Positions 52,938 through 60,991 of a stretch of DNA of 64,000 nt are shown here, in pieces. Source of the stretch: Calothrix sp. NIES-2098 (GTDB lineage Bacteria > Cyanobacteriota > Cyanobacteriia > Cyanobacteriales > Nostocaceae); NCBI GenBank assembly GCA_002368175.1, contig AP018172.1:1920001-1984000 (forward strand), written 5' to 3'. Below the pieces are notes generated by a model that saw nothing but the letters and a program-made list of their open reading frames with translations, was not told where the DNA came from and did not search any database. Every line of letters begins with the position of its first letter. Within the stretch, counting starts at the first letter, position 1. A program made the position numbers and the translations under genes.

Positions 52938-55289
52938 CTATATAGCTTTGCGATGGCGAATTAATATTACTACAGTAGTTCCTGTCATCACCAATGTTAG
53001 TAAGGCAGGAATTATTGGTATCCAAAGACCTTTCAGGAGCATAACAAAGCTGATTGCAGATATAAACATAATGGCAGTAATTCCTACTAATCCTAATAGC
53101 AATAAATTACGAATGCGCCATGCTAATATTCCTGCAAAAATAGACCAGTAAAATATCCATAAAACTTCTCCCCAACTAGGCCAAACCCACAAAAGAGTTC
53201 GCCCATCTAAAACAGCACTGAGAATTTGACTCACCATTTGAGCATGAATAATAACTCCAGGTATTTCTTGCTTTTGATCCTTAGTGTAAGGTGTGGGAAA
53301 ATAATCGCCAGCACTTTGGTTAGTAATGCCGATGAGTACGATACGATTCTTCACTTTATGAGGAGCGATCGCACCTCTAAGCACATCTTTTAACGTAACT
53401 TGCTCTATGGCTTTTAAAGGAGAATTAAACGAACGGTAATTCAACAATATTTGATAGCCTTGGTCATCGAGTTGTTGATAAGCACTCATGTGCGAACGCA
53501 AGCGCTTAAATACAACTTTGCCAATTTGCAACTCGTTGTTTTTGGTGTAATTGGCAGAGATACCCTCTGCTTGTAAATAACGAAATGCCAATTGAGCGCT
53601 GAAAGCGTAAGGCGTAGTACAAGGGGATGATTCGCTTGGTTTCATTGCAATCAGATGGCGGCGCAGAATACCATCGCTGTCTTTGACAAAATCACTAAAA
53701 CCTTGACGTACTGGAGGAATTTCTGGAGGAGGAGAAACACCTGGATCGTTAATTTGAGGTTCGCTAACTTTGCAAATAGCAATGAAGTTGTCATTACGCC
53801 GCATCCAAGCAGCTAGAGGTGCTTCCTTGGGATCTACGGGGAAATCGCGATAAATATCTAAACCAATGGTGCGTGGTTGGAATTTTTCGAGTTTCTGCAT
53901 AAGTAAAGCGAGTGCGCGGTCTGATAGAGAGCCTTTTCTGTCTTGCTGTTCTGGTAGCTTGAAATCATCTTCCGCAATCGCAACTACTAAAAGGCGAGGA
54001 TCTGGTTGTTCGCTAGGACGCAACCGCAGCATTTGGTCGAAAGCTTTTAATTCCAAAGCCTGTAATAGTCCTAGATGTCGCACGCCCATGACAAAAGCTG
54101 TTACAACCACAGCTAAAATAAGCACAGTTTGAAAACGGCGCTTGTTGGGTACAGGTGAGATCTCGACTGATTGTAAATCCGATAAAGCTTTATCAAGCCA
54201 ATTTTGATTAAAAACAGCGGCATAAATACGGTTATAAACTTTTAAGAAACCCTGTTGCTTGACTACTAATCCTGATAGCCGCAATTCCATTTGTTCAGGA
54301 CTGTTATTTGCTGTTATTTGACCTATTTGTAAAATTTGTTGATAAAGCTTGAGTAACTTCTTGATGCGCTGTTCGTTTCTCAAAACGCCATTTGCATCGA
54401 CGCATCGACAAAAAAGGCGATCGCGAATCGTTCTCAGATGCTCCGGTTCATCTTGAGATTCCCAGTTTTCAATTACTTGAGAACGCACTAGTTTTTCAAC
54501 ATACTCTGCTTCGCTGGCTAGTGGAATGATAGGAGAAGATGCAATCGCTAACTGGCAAAGCTTCTGAGTCAAAAAAGGTTGACCGCCACTCCAAACTAAT
54601 ATTTCTCGTAAAACTATCTGAGGGTTAACAAATTTACCCGCTAATCCCTCAGCTAATGGTTGAGCTTCCGATAATTGAAAACCGTTGAGTTCAATTGCTC
54701 GACCAATATTAAAAGGCGTCCGGTGTTTATCTTGAATTAGATCGTAGGGAGTCGTTACGCCTAACAATGCAAAAGTCAGGCGTTGGTAAGCTAAATTATC
54801 GGCACGTTTGTTATAACAAGCCCGAATTAAAGCTAAAAAATCATCCTTGAAGTTTAATTTGAGAATGCTATCTATTTCGTCTACAAAAATTACAATATTT
54901 TCAGACACTTCTACCAACAGCACAGACTCGATAAACTCACTCAAGCATTCTAGCGGTGAAAGTCCAGTGCGATCGCTCCACCAATTTAATACTTTGAATT
55001 TAGGGATAAAGCTACGCGCCAGCCTCCGCATTACTCCCAAATACCACTCAGATGGAGTAATATCTTGACTCCCAATCGCCGTAATATCAATTACACCACA
55101 GGCAATACCTTCAGCTTGCAATTTATGCATTGTTTGCACTCGCAGACTAGACTTACCCATCTGTCGCGAATTAAAAACATAACAAAATTCCCCAGCCTTG
55201 AGCGCCTCATAAAAATCGCGATCGGCTTGGCGCTGCACATAACTGGGAGCATCAATTTGTAGACTCCCTCCGACTTGATATTTGTACAT
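52938..55289 (-). CDS. AAA-like domain plus CHASE2 membrane sensor protein
   Basis: A 783-residue protein. The N-terminal AAA-like ATPase (about 1-360) has Walker A NSRQMGKSSLRV and NIVIFVDEIDS as Walker B. A transmembrane helix at about 385-405 leads into an extracytoplasmic CHASE2 domain (about 410-690; LKAFDQMLRLRPSEQPDPRL, IVLIGITNQSAGDYFPTPYT), then three closing helices (about 695-780). It senses an outside signal and may transmit it to the ATPase. It lies 46 bp upstream of the DUF928 gene and is probably co-transcribed with it. Confidence 0.92.
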   Translation of the reverse strand: MYKYQVGGSLQIDAPSYVQRQADRDFYEALKAGEFCYVFNSRQMGKSSLRVQTMHKLQAEGIACGVIDITAIGSQDITPSEWYLGVMRRLARSFIPKFKVLNWWSDRTGLSPLECLSEFIESVLLVEVSENIVIFVDEIDSILKLNFKDDFLALIRACYNKRADNLAYQRLTFALLGVTTPYDLIQDKHRTPFNIGRAIELNGFQLSEAQPLAEGLAGKFVNPQIVLREILVWSGGQPFLTQKLCQLAIASSPIIPLASEAEYVEKLVRSQVIENWESQDEPEHLRTIRDRLFCRCVDANGVLRNEQRIKKLLKLYQQILQIGQITANNSPEQMELRLSGLVVKQQGFLKVYNRIYAAVFNQNWLDKALSDLQSVEISPVPNKRRFQTVLILAVVVTAFVMGVRHLGLLQALELKAFDQMLRLRPSEQPDPRLLVVAIAEDDFKLPEQQDRKGSLSDRALALLMQKLEKFQPRTIGLDIYRDFPVDPKEAPLAAWMRRNDNFIAICKVSEPQINDPGVSPPPEIPPVRQGFSDFVKDSDGILRRHLIAMKPSESSPCTTPYAFSAQLAFRYLQAEGISANYTKNNELQIGKVVFKRLRSHMSAYQQLDDQGYQILLNYRSFNSPLKAIEQVTLKDVLRGAIAPHKVKNRIVLIGITNQSAGDYFPTPYTKDQKQEIPGVIIHAQMVSQILSAVLDGRTLLWVWPSWGEVLWIFYWSIFAGILAWRIRNLLLLGLVGITAIMFISAISFVMLLKGLWIPIIPALLTLVMTGTTVVILIRHRKAI

Positions 55290-55295
55290 TCAATT

Positions 55296-55323
55296 GTCAT
55301 TGGTCATTTGTCATTTGTTATTT
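55296..55323. repeat. Heptamer tandem repeat (GTCATTT), four copies
   Basis: GTCATTG, GTCATTT, GTCATTT, GTTATTT just upstream of the AAA-like/CHASE2 gene, then an ACTCCCCAC run (55326-55358). Both are typical cyanobacterial short tandem repeats between genes. Confidence 0.85.
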
Positions 55324-55362
55324 CTCCCCACACCTCCCACACTCCCCACACTCCCATCTTCC

Positions 55363-56826
55363 CTAAGAACTCAGACGATTTTGAAAATATTGGCGGTACA
55401 AATCGCAGCGTGGCATTACTTTGTTTTCATTACAATATATTACTAAGCCCATGCTGTGTAATTTAAACGCTGATTCCGAATCTATTTCTATCGGTACTAA
55501 ACTGTTCGCAACTTGGCTAAAAGCTGCTGCTAAATTGGGATGATGTTCGAGGCTACACAAATGTCCTCGCAGATGATCGCTGTAAATTCCGGCTTCGGTT
55601 GGGGCTGTTTGCAATAATTGTTCGAGTGTGATGTCTTGGTGTTGGACGTGATAAAGAGCTAGCCTAACTAAATAAGGATGTCCTCCTACCATGTTCATCA
55701 GTTGTTTAACTTGAGTATCCGTCCAATTTAGCCCCTGATGACGCTCAACTAAAATTTCGACTTGTTCGGAACTAAACTCTTGTAATTCAACGCTCAAGCC
55801 GACATTAAACGGAGATTGATTGATATTTAGCGGAATATAAACTTCTTTGGAATGTACCAAAACTAGGCGAAGTTTTTTCCAGAGTTCGCTACTGCGATCG
55901 CCATATTTGGCATACTCATACCAAGCGCGTAACAGGCTAAAAAAGTCTTCGGCAAGGTCGCGATAAGGAAAAATGCGATCGACTCCATCTAAACTCACTA
56001 CTAATGGAGTATCAATTTCTTCTAACAAACACTCTTCAAAATAAGCGGTAGTTTTATCCTTACTACCATAAATACTCCAATAATCATCTAATTGCTGAAG
56101 CCGCTTTAGCTTCCTACCAACACTTTCACAAAACCAGCGTAAAAATGTATCTAAGCTAGTGAAAACTGCTTTATCTGCTGAATGGAAGCTTAAGGATACT
56201 GTTTGACAATCATGCTTTCTGGCTTCATCAAGAATTCTTGCCATCAGCGAAGTTTTGCCCATCTGTCCGGGTGCTTTGATGCGAATTAAGGAACCTGGCT
56301 GCAAAATTTCTTGATAACAGCGCTCTTCAATTGGAGGGCGTTCAACATAAAAGTTAGAAGCCAGAGGAACTTGTCCTACAGGAAATTCTGGTTCTGCATT
56401 TAGTTGGGTGAGTTCATTTGTGTTAACAGTTAGTAATACTTCTTCATTTGCTTGAGAAGCTGAGTTATTGGCTGTCATTTTCTCCATTTTTAATGGTGAA
56501 GTTGACATTAGCTTGTGAGAGTGAAAAATTGCTTCTAACTGCTTTGGCGAAGCCGCAGTACGCGAAAGCCGCTGACGCTCTAATGCTGCCTGAAAATTCT
56601 TTTTACTAACCTTTTCTCCAATTGCTTCTGACAACATCTGCCATAGCTTAGGGCCAACATCATGCTGTAGGTATTCAGTAGTGTAGCCATGAGTTTGGGC
56701 AATCTCATCATACTTCTTTCCTTGCCAAGAACAGCGAAGTATTGCCACTTCAATATCTTTCAGATGTCTTTTTGTCTGGGCAACAACTGCTGCATCTAAT
56801 ATTTTGAATGCTGTTTCAAAGTCCAT
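55363..56826 (-). CDS. vMAP-type HTH plus AAA-like ATPase
   Basis: A 487-residue protein. The N-terminal ~90 residues are the HTH-like domain of vWA-MoxR-associated proteins (VAILRCSWQGKKYDEIAQTH, YTTEYLQHDVGPKLWQML). An AAA-like domain follows (about 165-470) with Walker A RIKAPGQMGKTSLM and Walker B TPLVVSLDGVDRIF. It is paralogous in its ATPase part to the AAA-like/CHASE2 protein next door, 73 bp downstream in the same direction. Probably a conflict- or stress-sensing ATPase; its partner is unknown. Confidence 0.88.
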   Translation of the reverse strand: MDFETAFKILDAAVVAQTKRHLKDIEVAILRCSWQGKKYDEIAQTHGYTTEYLQHDVGPKLWQMLSEAIGEKVSKKNFQAALERQRLSRTAASPKQLEAIFHSHKLMSTSPLKMEKMTANNSASQANEEVLLTVNTNELTQLNAEPEFPVGQVPLASNFYVERPPIEERCYQEILQPGSLIRIKAPGQMGKTSLMARILDEARKHDCQTVSLSFHSADKAVFTSLDTFLRWFCESVGRKLKRLQQLDDYWSIYGSKDKTTAYFEECLLEEIDTPLVVSLDGVDRIFPYRDLAEDFFSLLRAWYEYAKYGDRSSELWKKLRLVLVHSKEVYIPLNINQSPFNVGLSVELQEFSSEQVEILVERHQGLNWTDTQVKQLMNMVGGHPYLVRLALYHVQHQDITLEQLLQTAPTEAGIYSDHLRGHLCSLEHHPNLAAAFSQVANSLVPIEIDSESAFKLHSMGLVIYCNENKVMPRCDLYRQYFQNRLSS

Positions 56827-56951
56827 TGCTCAGGTCTGAATTACAACTATTTATAAATTGAGCTACAGTCTGAATTTTTTACTTTCCAGATTTTTTACCA
56901 AACAATATTCAAATGGCTGAAATCTACACCTTGCCTAGTTTGGTAAAGATG

Positions 56952-57073
56952 ACTCTCCTTAAATTTTCTTACTTAACCTTACTTAATATCTTTTGTCGTT
57001 CAAGTTTGTAGCTCAAACTCCTTAAATTATCCACATTTACCTTTGTGAGTGTAAAAGGCAACTTGGTAATAAC
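56952..57073 (+). promoter_or_regulatory. Upstream control region of the RTX gene, shared with the first precursor gene
   Basis: Aligns over about 122 bp with 58949-59071, with one 1-bp gap. The best block is AAACTCCTTAAATTATC at 57015-57031 and the ~31 bases after it (42 of 48 identical by eye). The region ends 90 bp before the ATG, so it should contain the promoter and any operator. Confidence 0.65.
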
Positions 57074-57162
57074 AGCGATCGCAATGATTTGACCAAAGTC
57101 AAATTTAGCTTGATTGAAAATAATACACAAACTCATAAGCAAATCAAAGGAAACACAAAATT

Positions 57163-58686
57163 ATGGCAATTATTAGTGGAACCCCAACCCCTGCTGACGA
57201 CAAAATCGTAGCTGATGGGGCGAACGATACAATCGATGCTTTGGCAGGTAACGATACGGTTAATGGTGGCGCGGGAAACGACATTTTAATAGGCAATTTC
57301 GGCAACGATTCCCTATTAGGGGGACTTGGTAACGATTCCCTTGATGGTGGATTCAACAGAGACACCCTTGATGGTGGTGCAGGTAACGACACTCTTAACG
57401 GTGGCGATGACAACGATACCCTTTCGGGTGGAACTGGCAATAATCTCGTGAACGGTGGCGCAGGTAACGATATTCTCATCGCTCAAAATGGAAACTCTCC
57501 AGGTGCAGGTGATGTTGGCGATACCTTGATTGGCGGTGCAGGTCATGACGAGCTGCGTGTTGAGGGAGCCTCAAATTATTTCTTGACTAATAATCAGCTC
57601 TTTGTCGGGAATTTAGCTCACAAGTTTTCTGAGATTGAGGATGTCAGACTCACTGGTACTTCAGGTAATGACACGATTAATGCCTCTCAAGCTTTGTTGT
57701 CGGGGCGAACCTTTCTCTTTGGCGGTGATGGCAATGACACTATCACAGGTAGTAGTGGTCTCGATCAGATCAACGGCGGTAGTGGTAATGACAGCATAGT
57801 AGGAGGAGCAGGATTTAACTTCCTACGTGGTAATGATGGCAATGACACCCTCATTGGTGGAAATGATGGCAATAATTTCAATGGTGGAGCAGGGAATGAC
57901 TTTATCCAAGGTGGAACAGGAAACGATAGTTTTTCTGATAGTAACTCTGATGGGGCGGGGAATGACCAATACATCGGAGGAGCAGGCGATGATTTCTTGT
58001 TTATTCAAGGTGATACTAACTTTGAGCTGGTCTCATTTACCAATGACCCAAACACCAGCACACTCAGAGGAGGTAAATCTATAGGGGGCATACCAGATGG
58101 AACAGTCACGGGCATTGATACCCTCCAAGGTATAGAAAGCGTCACAATTCAAGGAGGCGATAGCTTCAATATCATTGATGCATCTAGAGCCAACCAAAAC
58201 GTGACTCTGATTGCTGGCGGTGGTGGCGGCTCTATGAAAGGTGGTCGTGGCAATGATAGCCTATCAGGTTCATTTTCTGGCAATGACTCTCTCACAGGCG
58301 GTGCGGGTAACGATACCCTCAATGGAAATGGCGGCTTTAATACCGGAGAGGTAGATATTTTAATAGGAGGAAACGCCTCCGTAGGAGTTCAATCTGCTGA
58401 TACCTTCTTAATATTGGATGGCTATCGGCAAGCTGGTCATGCTGTTATCAGCGACTTTTCCATACAAGATGGGGACAAAATCCGTCTGCGTTTTCCTTTC
58501 CAAGGATCTGCTAGCGATTTCACCTTCGTTGAGCAAAACTTTCCTAATACGAGTACGGGTACAAATTCCTCAGCTATCAAAGATACAGTTATCTTCTTTG
58601 GCTCGCCTGCTTCTAATGACATTATTGCTGTGGTTGAGGATGTCAGTCTTACAGCAACAAGTCCTGGTATTGAAATTTTTGGTTAA
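57163..58686 (+). CDS. RTX (haemolysin-type) calcium-binding repeat protein
   Basis: A 507-residue acidic protein made largely of RTX nonapeptides (GGxGxDxxx): blocks at about 25-105 (GGAGNDILIGNFGNDSLLGG), 165-265 and 350-390. The last ~95 residues (GHAVISDFSIQDGDKIRLRF) look like the C-terminal signal region of type I secretion substrates. There is no N-terminal signal and no catalytic domain. Ca2+ outside the cell would fold the repeats. AAAGG lies about 12 nt before the ATG, and a strong terminator follows at 58810. HlyB/HlyD/TolC-type transporters are not in the window. Confidence 0.92.
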   Translation: MAIISGTPTPADDKIVADGANDTIDALAGNDTVNGGAGNDILIGNFGNDSLLGGLGNDSLDGGFNRDTLDGGAGNDTLNGGDDNDTLSGGTGNNLVNGGAGNDILIAQNGNSPGAGDVGDTLIGGAGHDELRVEGASNYFLTNNQLFVGNLAHKFSEIEDVRLTGTSGNDTINASQALLSGRTFLFGGDGNDTITGSSGLDQINGGSGNDSIVGGAGFNFLRGNDGNDTLIGGNDGNNFNGGAGNDFIQGGTGNDSFSDSNSDGAGNDQYIGGAGDDFLFIQGDTNFELVSFTNDPNTSTLRGGKSIGGIPDGTVTGIDTLQGIESVTIQGGDSFNIIDASRANQNVTLIAGGGGGSMKGGRGNDSLSGSFSGNDSLTGGAGNDTLNGNGGFNTGEVDILIGGNASVGVQSADTFLILDGYRQAGHAVISDFSIQDGDKIRLRFPFQGSASDFTFVEQNFPNTSTGTNSSAIKDTVIFFGSPASNDIIAVVEDVSLTATSPGIEIFG

Positions 58687-58809
58687 CTTTGACCAAATAA
58701 TTCGTAATTCCGAACAAAATTAATAATTAATGCATTCGGGTTTTCAGCCCTTAACTTTAGTTATGGAAAATGAACAGAAGCTTAGTAGTCTATCGCATTA
58801 ATTATATGG

Positions 58810-58850
58810 AACAGATACACATGGATAAATATCGGTGTGTATCTGTTTTT
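58810..58850 (+). terminator. Rho-independent terminator after the RTX gene
   Basis: Perfect 12-bp stem AACAGATACACA (58810-58821) and TGTGTATCTGTT (58836-58847), 14-nt loop, followed by T-rich sequence. It lies about 120 bp after the RTX stop codon and isolates this gene from the precursor genes. Confidence 0.85.
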
Positions 58851-58948
58851 ATCTATGGTTAATTAATTACTTTGTTTCATAACTCAAACAAATAATAAGT
58901 GCTATATAAATTATATAAATTCAGATATGGCATTGTCTAACAAAGAGT

Positions 58949-59071
58949 ACTCAACTTAAATTTACTTACTTAAGCTTAATTGAGCTTGTTAGCTAATTAA
59001 TTGAATTAAATAAAACTCCTTAAATTATCTACATTTACCTTTTTGAGTTTATAAGACAATCTAGTATTAAC
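58949..59071 (+). promoter_or_regulatory. Upstream control region of the first Nif11-type precursor
   Basis: Homologous to 56952-57073 before the RTX gene. Shared pieces include CTTAAATTT, CTTACTTAA and AAACTCCTTAAATTATC (59013-59029). The three other precursor genes do not show this block, so one promoter may drive the whole precursor group. Confidence 0.65.
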
Positions 59072-59160
59072 TACTTGAGTATACCAATAAAAGCTAAAGG
59101 CTCGATCAAATTGTACGTATACAAGTAGATTTTTTACATTCATTTAATGAGGATACAATC

Positions 59161-59421
59161 ATGATTCAGAACATCAAAGAACTGCTGCAAAATACTCAAC
59201 TGCAACAGCAAATTAAAGAAGCTACCAACTTTGCAGAAGCTGTCAAATTGATTACAACCGCAGGGGCACAAAAGGGCTACTCTTTCAGCCAAGAAAGTAT
59301 AGCTCAGGCAGCAAGCAAGCTCATGTTAGAAGAGCGTGAAATCTCAGAATCTGACTTACTCGCAGTTGCTGGTGGGTTGAGATCTTCTTCTATAACTAGA
59401 AGCATTTTGAGTTGTTGTTAA
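59161..59421 (+). CDS. Nif11-type leader RiPP precursor 1 (two-Cys, Ser-rich core)
   Basis: An 86-residue precursor peptide: a 72-residue Nif11-like leader (MIQNIKELLQNTQLQQQIKE to LLAVAGG) and the 14-residue core LRSSSITRSILSCC. The core has six Ser/Thr and two C-terminal Cys, suited to two lanthionine rings made by the LanM at 60992. GAGGATACAATC before the ATG gives a fair ribosome site. The double-Gly site is of the type cut by C39 peptidase exporters, none of which lies in the window. Confidence 0.9.
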   Translation: MIQNIKELLQNTQLQQQIKEATNFAEAVKLITTAGAQKGYSFSQESIAQAASKLMLEEREISESDLLAVAGGLRSSSITRSILSCC

Positions 59422-59572
59422 TCGAACTGTGCCAAGCAGCGTGGCTGTATGGTTTTTTCTATGGTCACACCTTGTAAATGTGCTTATCATAGCTCAATTT
59501 TTTGGCAAAAAATTAGTGAATCAAATGCTATACTTCCCAAAATTAACTAATCTCAAAAACAGGAATTGACTA

Positions 59573-59830
59573 ATGATTCAGAACATCAAAGAACTGCTGC
59601 ACAATGCTCAACTGCAACAGCAAGTAAAAGAAGCTTCTAACTTGGTAGAAGCCATCAAATTAATTACAAATGCTGGAACACAAAAGGGCTTCTCTTTTAC
59701 CCAAGAGAGTATAGCTCAGGTAGTCAGCAAGCTCATATTGGAGGAGCGCGAACTTTCAGAAGCTGACTTACTTTCTGTTGCTGGAGGAAAGAACAGTTTC
59801 ACAGGGTTTGAGAGCTTTATGTGGTGCTAG
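59573..59830 (+). CDS. Nif11-type leader RiPP precursor 2 (one-Cys core)
   Basis: An 85-residue precursor. The 72-residue leader is very close to that of precursor 1 and ends LLSVAGG. The core is KNSFTGFESFMWC: two Ser, one Thr and a single C-terminal Cys, allowing at most one (methyl)lanthionine ring. The 5' leader CTCAAAAACAGGAATTGACTA resembles those of precursors 3 and 4. Confidence 0.9.
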   Translation: MIQNIKELLHNAQLQQQVKEASNLVEAIKLITNAGTQKGFSFTQESIAQVVSKLILEERELSEADLLSVAGGKNSFTGFESFMWC

Positions 59831-59904
59831 TAGGCTTTTAATGGAATTAGCTTAACTCCGACTAAATTCAGAAACCAAGTAATTTCAAAAATGAGAATAA
59901 ACTA

Positions 59905-60165
59905 ATGATTCAGAACCTCAAAGAACTACTGCAAAATGCTCAAATGCAACAGCAAATTAGAGAAGCTGCTAACTTAGCAGAAGCCATTAAACTGATTACA
60001 ACCGCAGGAGCCCAAAAGGGCTACGCGTTTAGCCAAGAGAGTGTAGCTCAGGTGGTTGGTGGGCTAATGTTAGAAAGCCATGAACTTACGGAATCGGACT
60101 TACTTATGGTTGCTGGTGGGCTAATGCCTGATTGTAAATGCGGCTTGATTTATTGCACAGAATAA
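59905..60165 (+). CDS. Nif11-type leader RiPP precursor 3 (three-Cys core, almost no Ser/Thr)
   Basis: An 86-residue precursor with the same 72-residue leader ending LLMVAGG. Core: LMPDCKCGLIYCTE, three Cys but only one Thr, which follows the last Cys. Conventional lanthionine formation (dehydro-residue before the Cys) is not possible here, so another modification (disulfide, or a reversed ring) would be needed. The start is 74 bp after precursor 2's stop. Confidence 0.9.
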   Translation: MIQNLKELLQNAQMQQQIREAANLAEAIKLITTAGAQKGYAFSQESVAQVVGGLMLESHELTESDLLMVAGGLMPDCKCGLIYCTE

Positions 60166-60319
60166 CCTAGCATGCTCCAATCTTTTTCTTGAATCTTATC
60201 TCGAAAGTAGCAAGCTTAAAAACTTATTTAAGTTAAGAAATGCCATGAATGTGCCAAACTTAGGCAATTTCAAGATTTCCGATCGAGACAGATTGGATAA
60301 TGCATTTAAATAAAACTCT

Positions 60320-60345
60320 GAGCTACTTAAATATTCAAGTAGCTC
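60320..60345 (+). promoter_or_regulatory. Hairpin upstream of precursor 4
   Basis: Perfect 9-bp stem GAGCTACTT/AAGTAGCTC with an 8-nt loop, ending 27 bp before the ATG of precursor 4. No long T-tract follows. It could be an mRNA processing or attenuation structure, or a weak terminator after precursor 3. Confidence 0.5.
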
Positions 60346-60371
60346 TCTAATTTCAAAAGGAGAATAAACTT

Positions 60372-60620
60372 ATGATTCGTAGCATTGAAGAACTGTTGCA
60401 AAATATTGAAATACAACAGCAAGTCAAAGAAGCTAACAACTTAGCAGAAACCACTAAACTCATTACAACAGTAGGTGCTGAAAAAGGTTACTCTTTGACT
60501 GAACAACAGGTAGCGCAATTAGCTAGCGAACTAATGTTAGAGAAGCTAGAACTTCGCGAGACTGACTTACTTACAGTTGCTGGCGCTTTTGGTTACACAA
60601 ATAATAGATATTGTTTTTAG
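60372..60620 (+). CDS. Nif11-type leader RiPP precursor 4 (one-ring core)
   Basis: An 82-residue precursor. The 72-residue leader is more divergent than the other three and ends LLTVAGA instead of GG, still acceptable for double-Gly peptidases. Core: FGYTNNRYCF, one Thr and one Cys five residues apart, so a single methyllanthionine ring is the simplest product. AAAAGGAGAATAAACTT precedes the ATG, nearly identical to the leader of precursor 3. The last 17 bases, covering the RYCF codons and stop, recur at 60841-60857. Confidence 0.88.
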   Translation: MIRSIEELLQNIEIQQQVKEANNLAETTKLITTVGAEKGYSLTEQQVAQLASELMLEKLELRETDLLTVAGAFGYTNNRYCF

Positions 60621-60857
60621 TTTTAGTAGGCATCGCCCATCAAAACATCGATCTGGTGGGCGATGCCCAACGCCACTTGACGGCAGTTGCTACAACGGGG
60701 GGAACCCCCGCAACGCACTGCCTCCTTTAAGCCGGGAAACCCTTTCGGCAGTTGCTCATGGGGGAGACCCCCAAGACCGCACTGCTTCACCAACGCAGTG
60801 GCTTCCCTACGTAATATTTCAAACATCAAGGATGAATTCTATAGATATTGTTTTTAG
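60604..60857. repeat. Interspersed repeat bounded by a 17-bp direct repeat
   Basis: ATAGATATTGTTTTTAG occurs at 60604-60620 and again at 60841-60857. Between them are 220 bp of interspersed-repeat sequence: an 11-bp perfect stem GGCATCGCCCA/TGGGCGATGCC (60629-60639, 60657-60667), two copies of CGGCAGTTGCT, and GGGGGGAACCCCC and GGGGGAGACCCCC hairpins. The block sits between the precursor genes and lanM and holds no supported gene. Confidence 0.75.
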
Positions 60858-60894
60858 GAATCAAACTTGAAGGAGTGATATTACTTGTAAATAT

Positions 60895-60913
60895 GGGGAA
60901 AGTGTCTTTCCCC
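60895..60913 (+). promoter_or_regulatory. Strong hairpin in the lanM leader
   Basis: GGGGAAAG, loop TGT, CTTTCCCC: a perfect 8-bp stem 79 bp before the lanM ATG, without a following T-tract. It could slow transcription or stabilise the lanM message. GTTCGCGAAC at 60933-60942 is a further perfect palindrome. Confidence 0.5.
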
Positions 60914-60991
60914 TACTTGAAAAATTATTAGCGTTCGCGAACATTCCTTATCTTCTGCTTTGTTCGATTAAAATCCCTCAATTCTTACATT

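Noticed and set aside
57144..57479. Minus-strand Pro/Ser/Leu-rich open frame opposite the RTX gene
   Set aside because: Shadow of the GGxGND repeats on the other strand.
60623..60829. Minus-strand 68-codon open frame
   Set aside because: It covers only the interspersed repeat; no start signal or protein-like pattern.
60577..60870. Plus-strand 97-codon open frame after precursor 4
   Set aside because: It starts inside the precursor gene in another frame and reads through the repeat hairpins; the peptide is repeat-derived.
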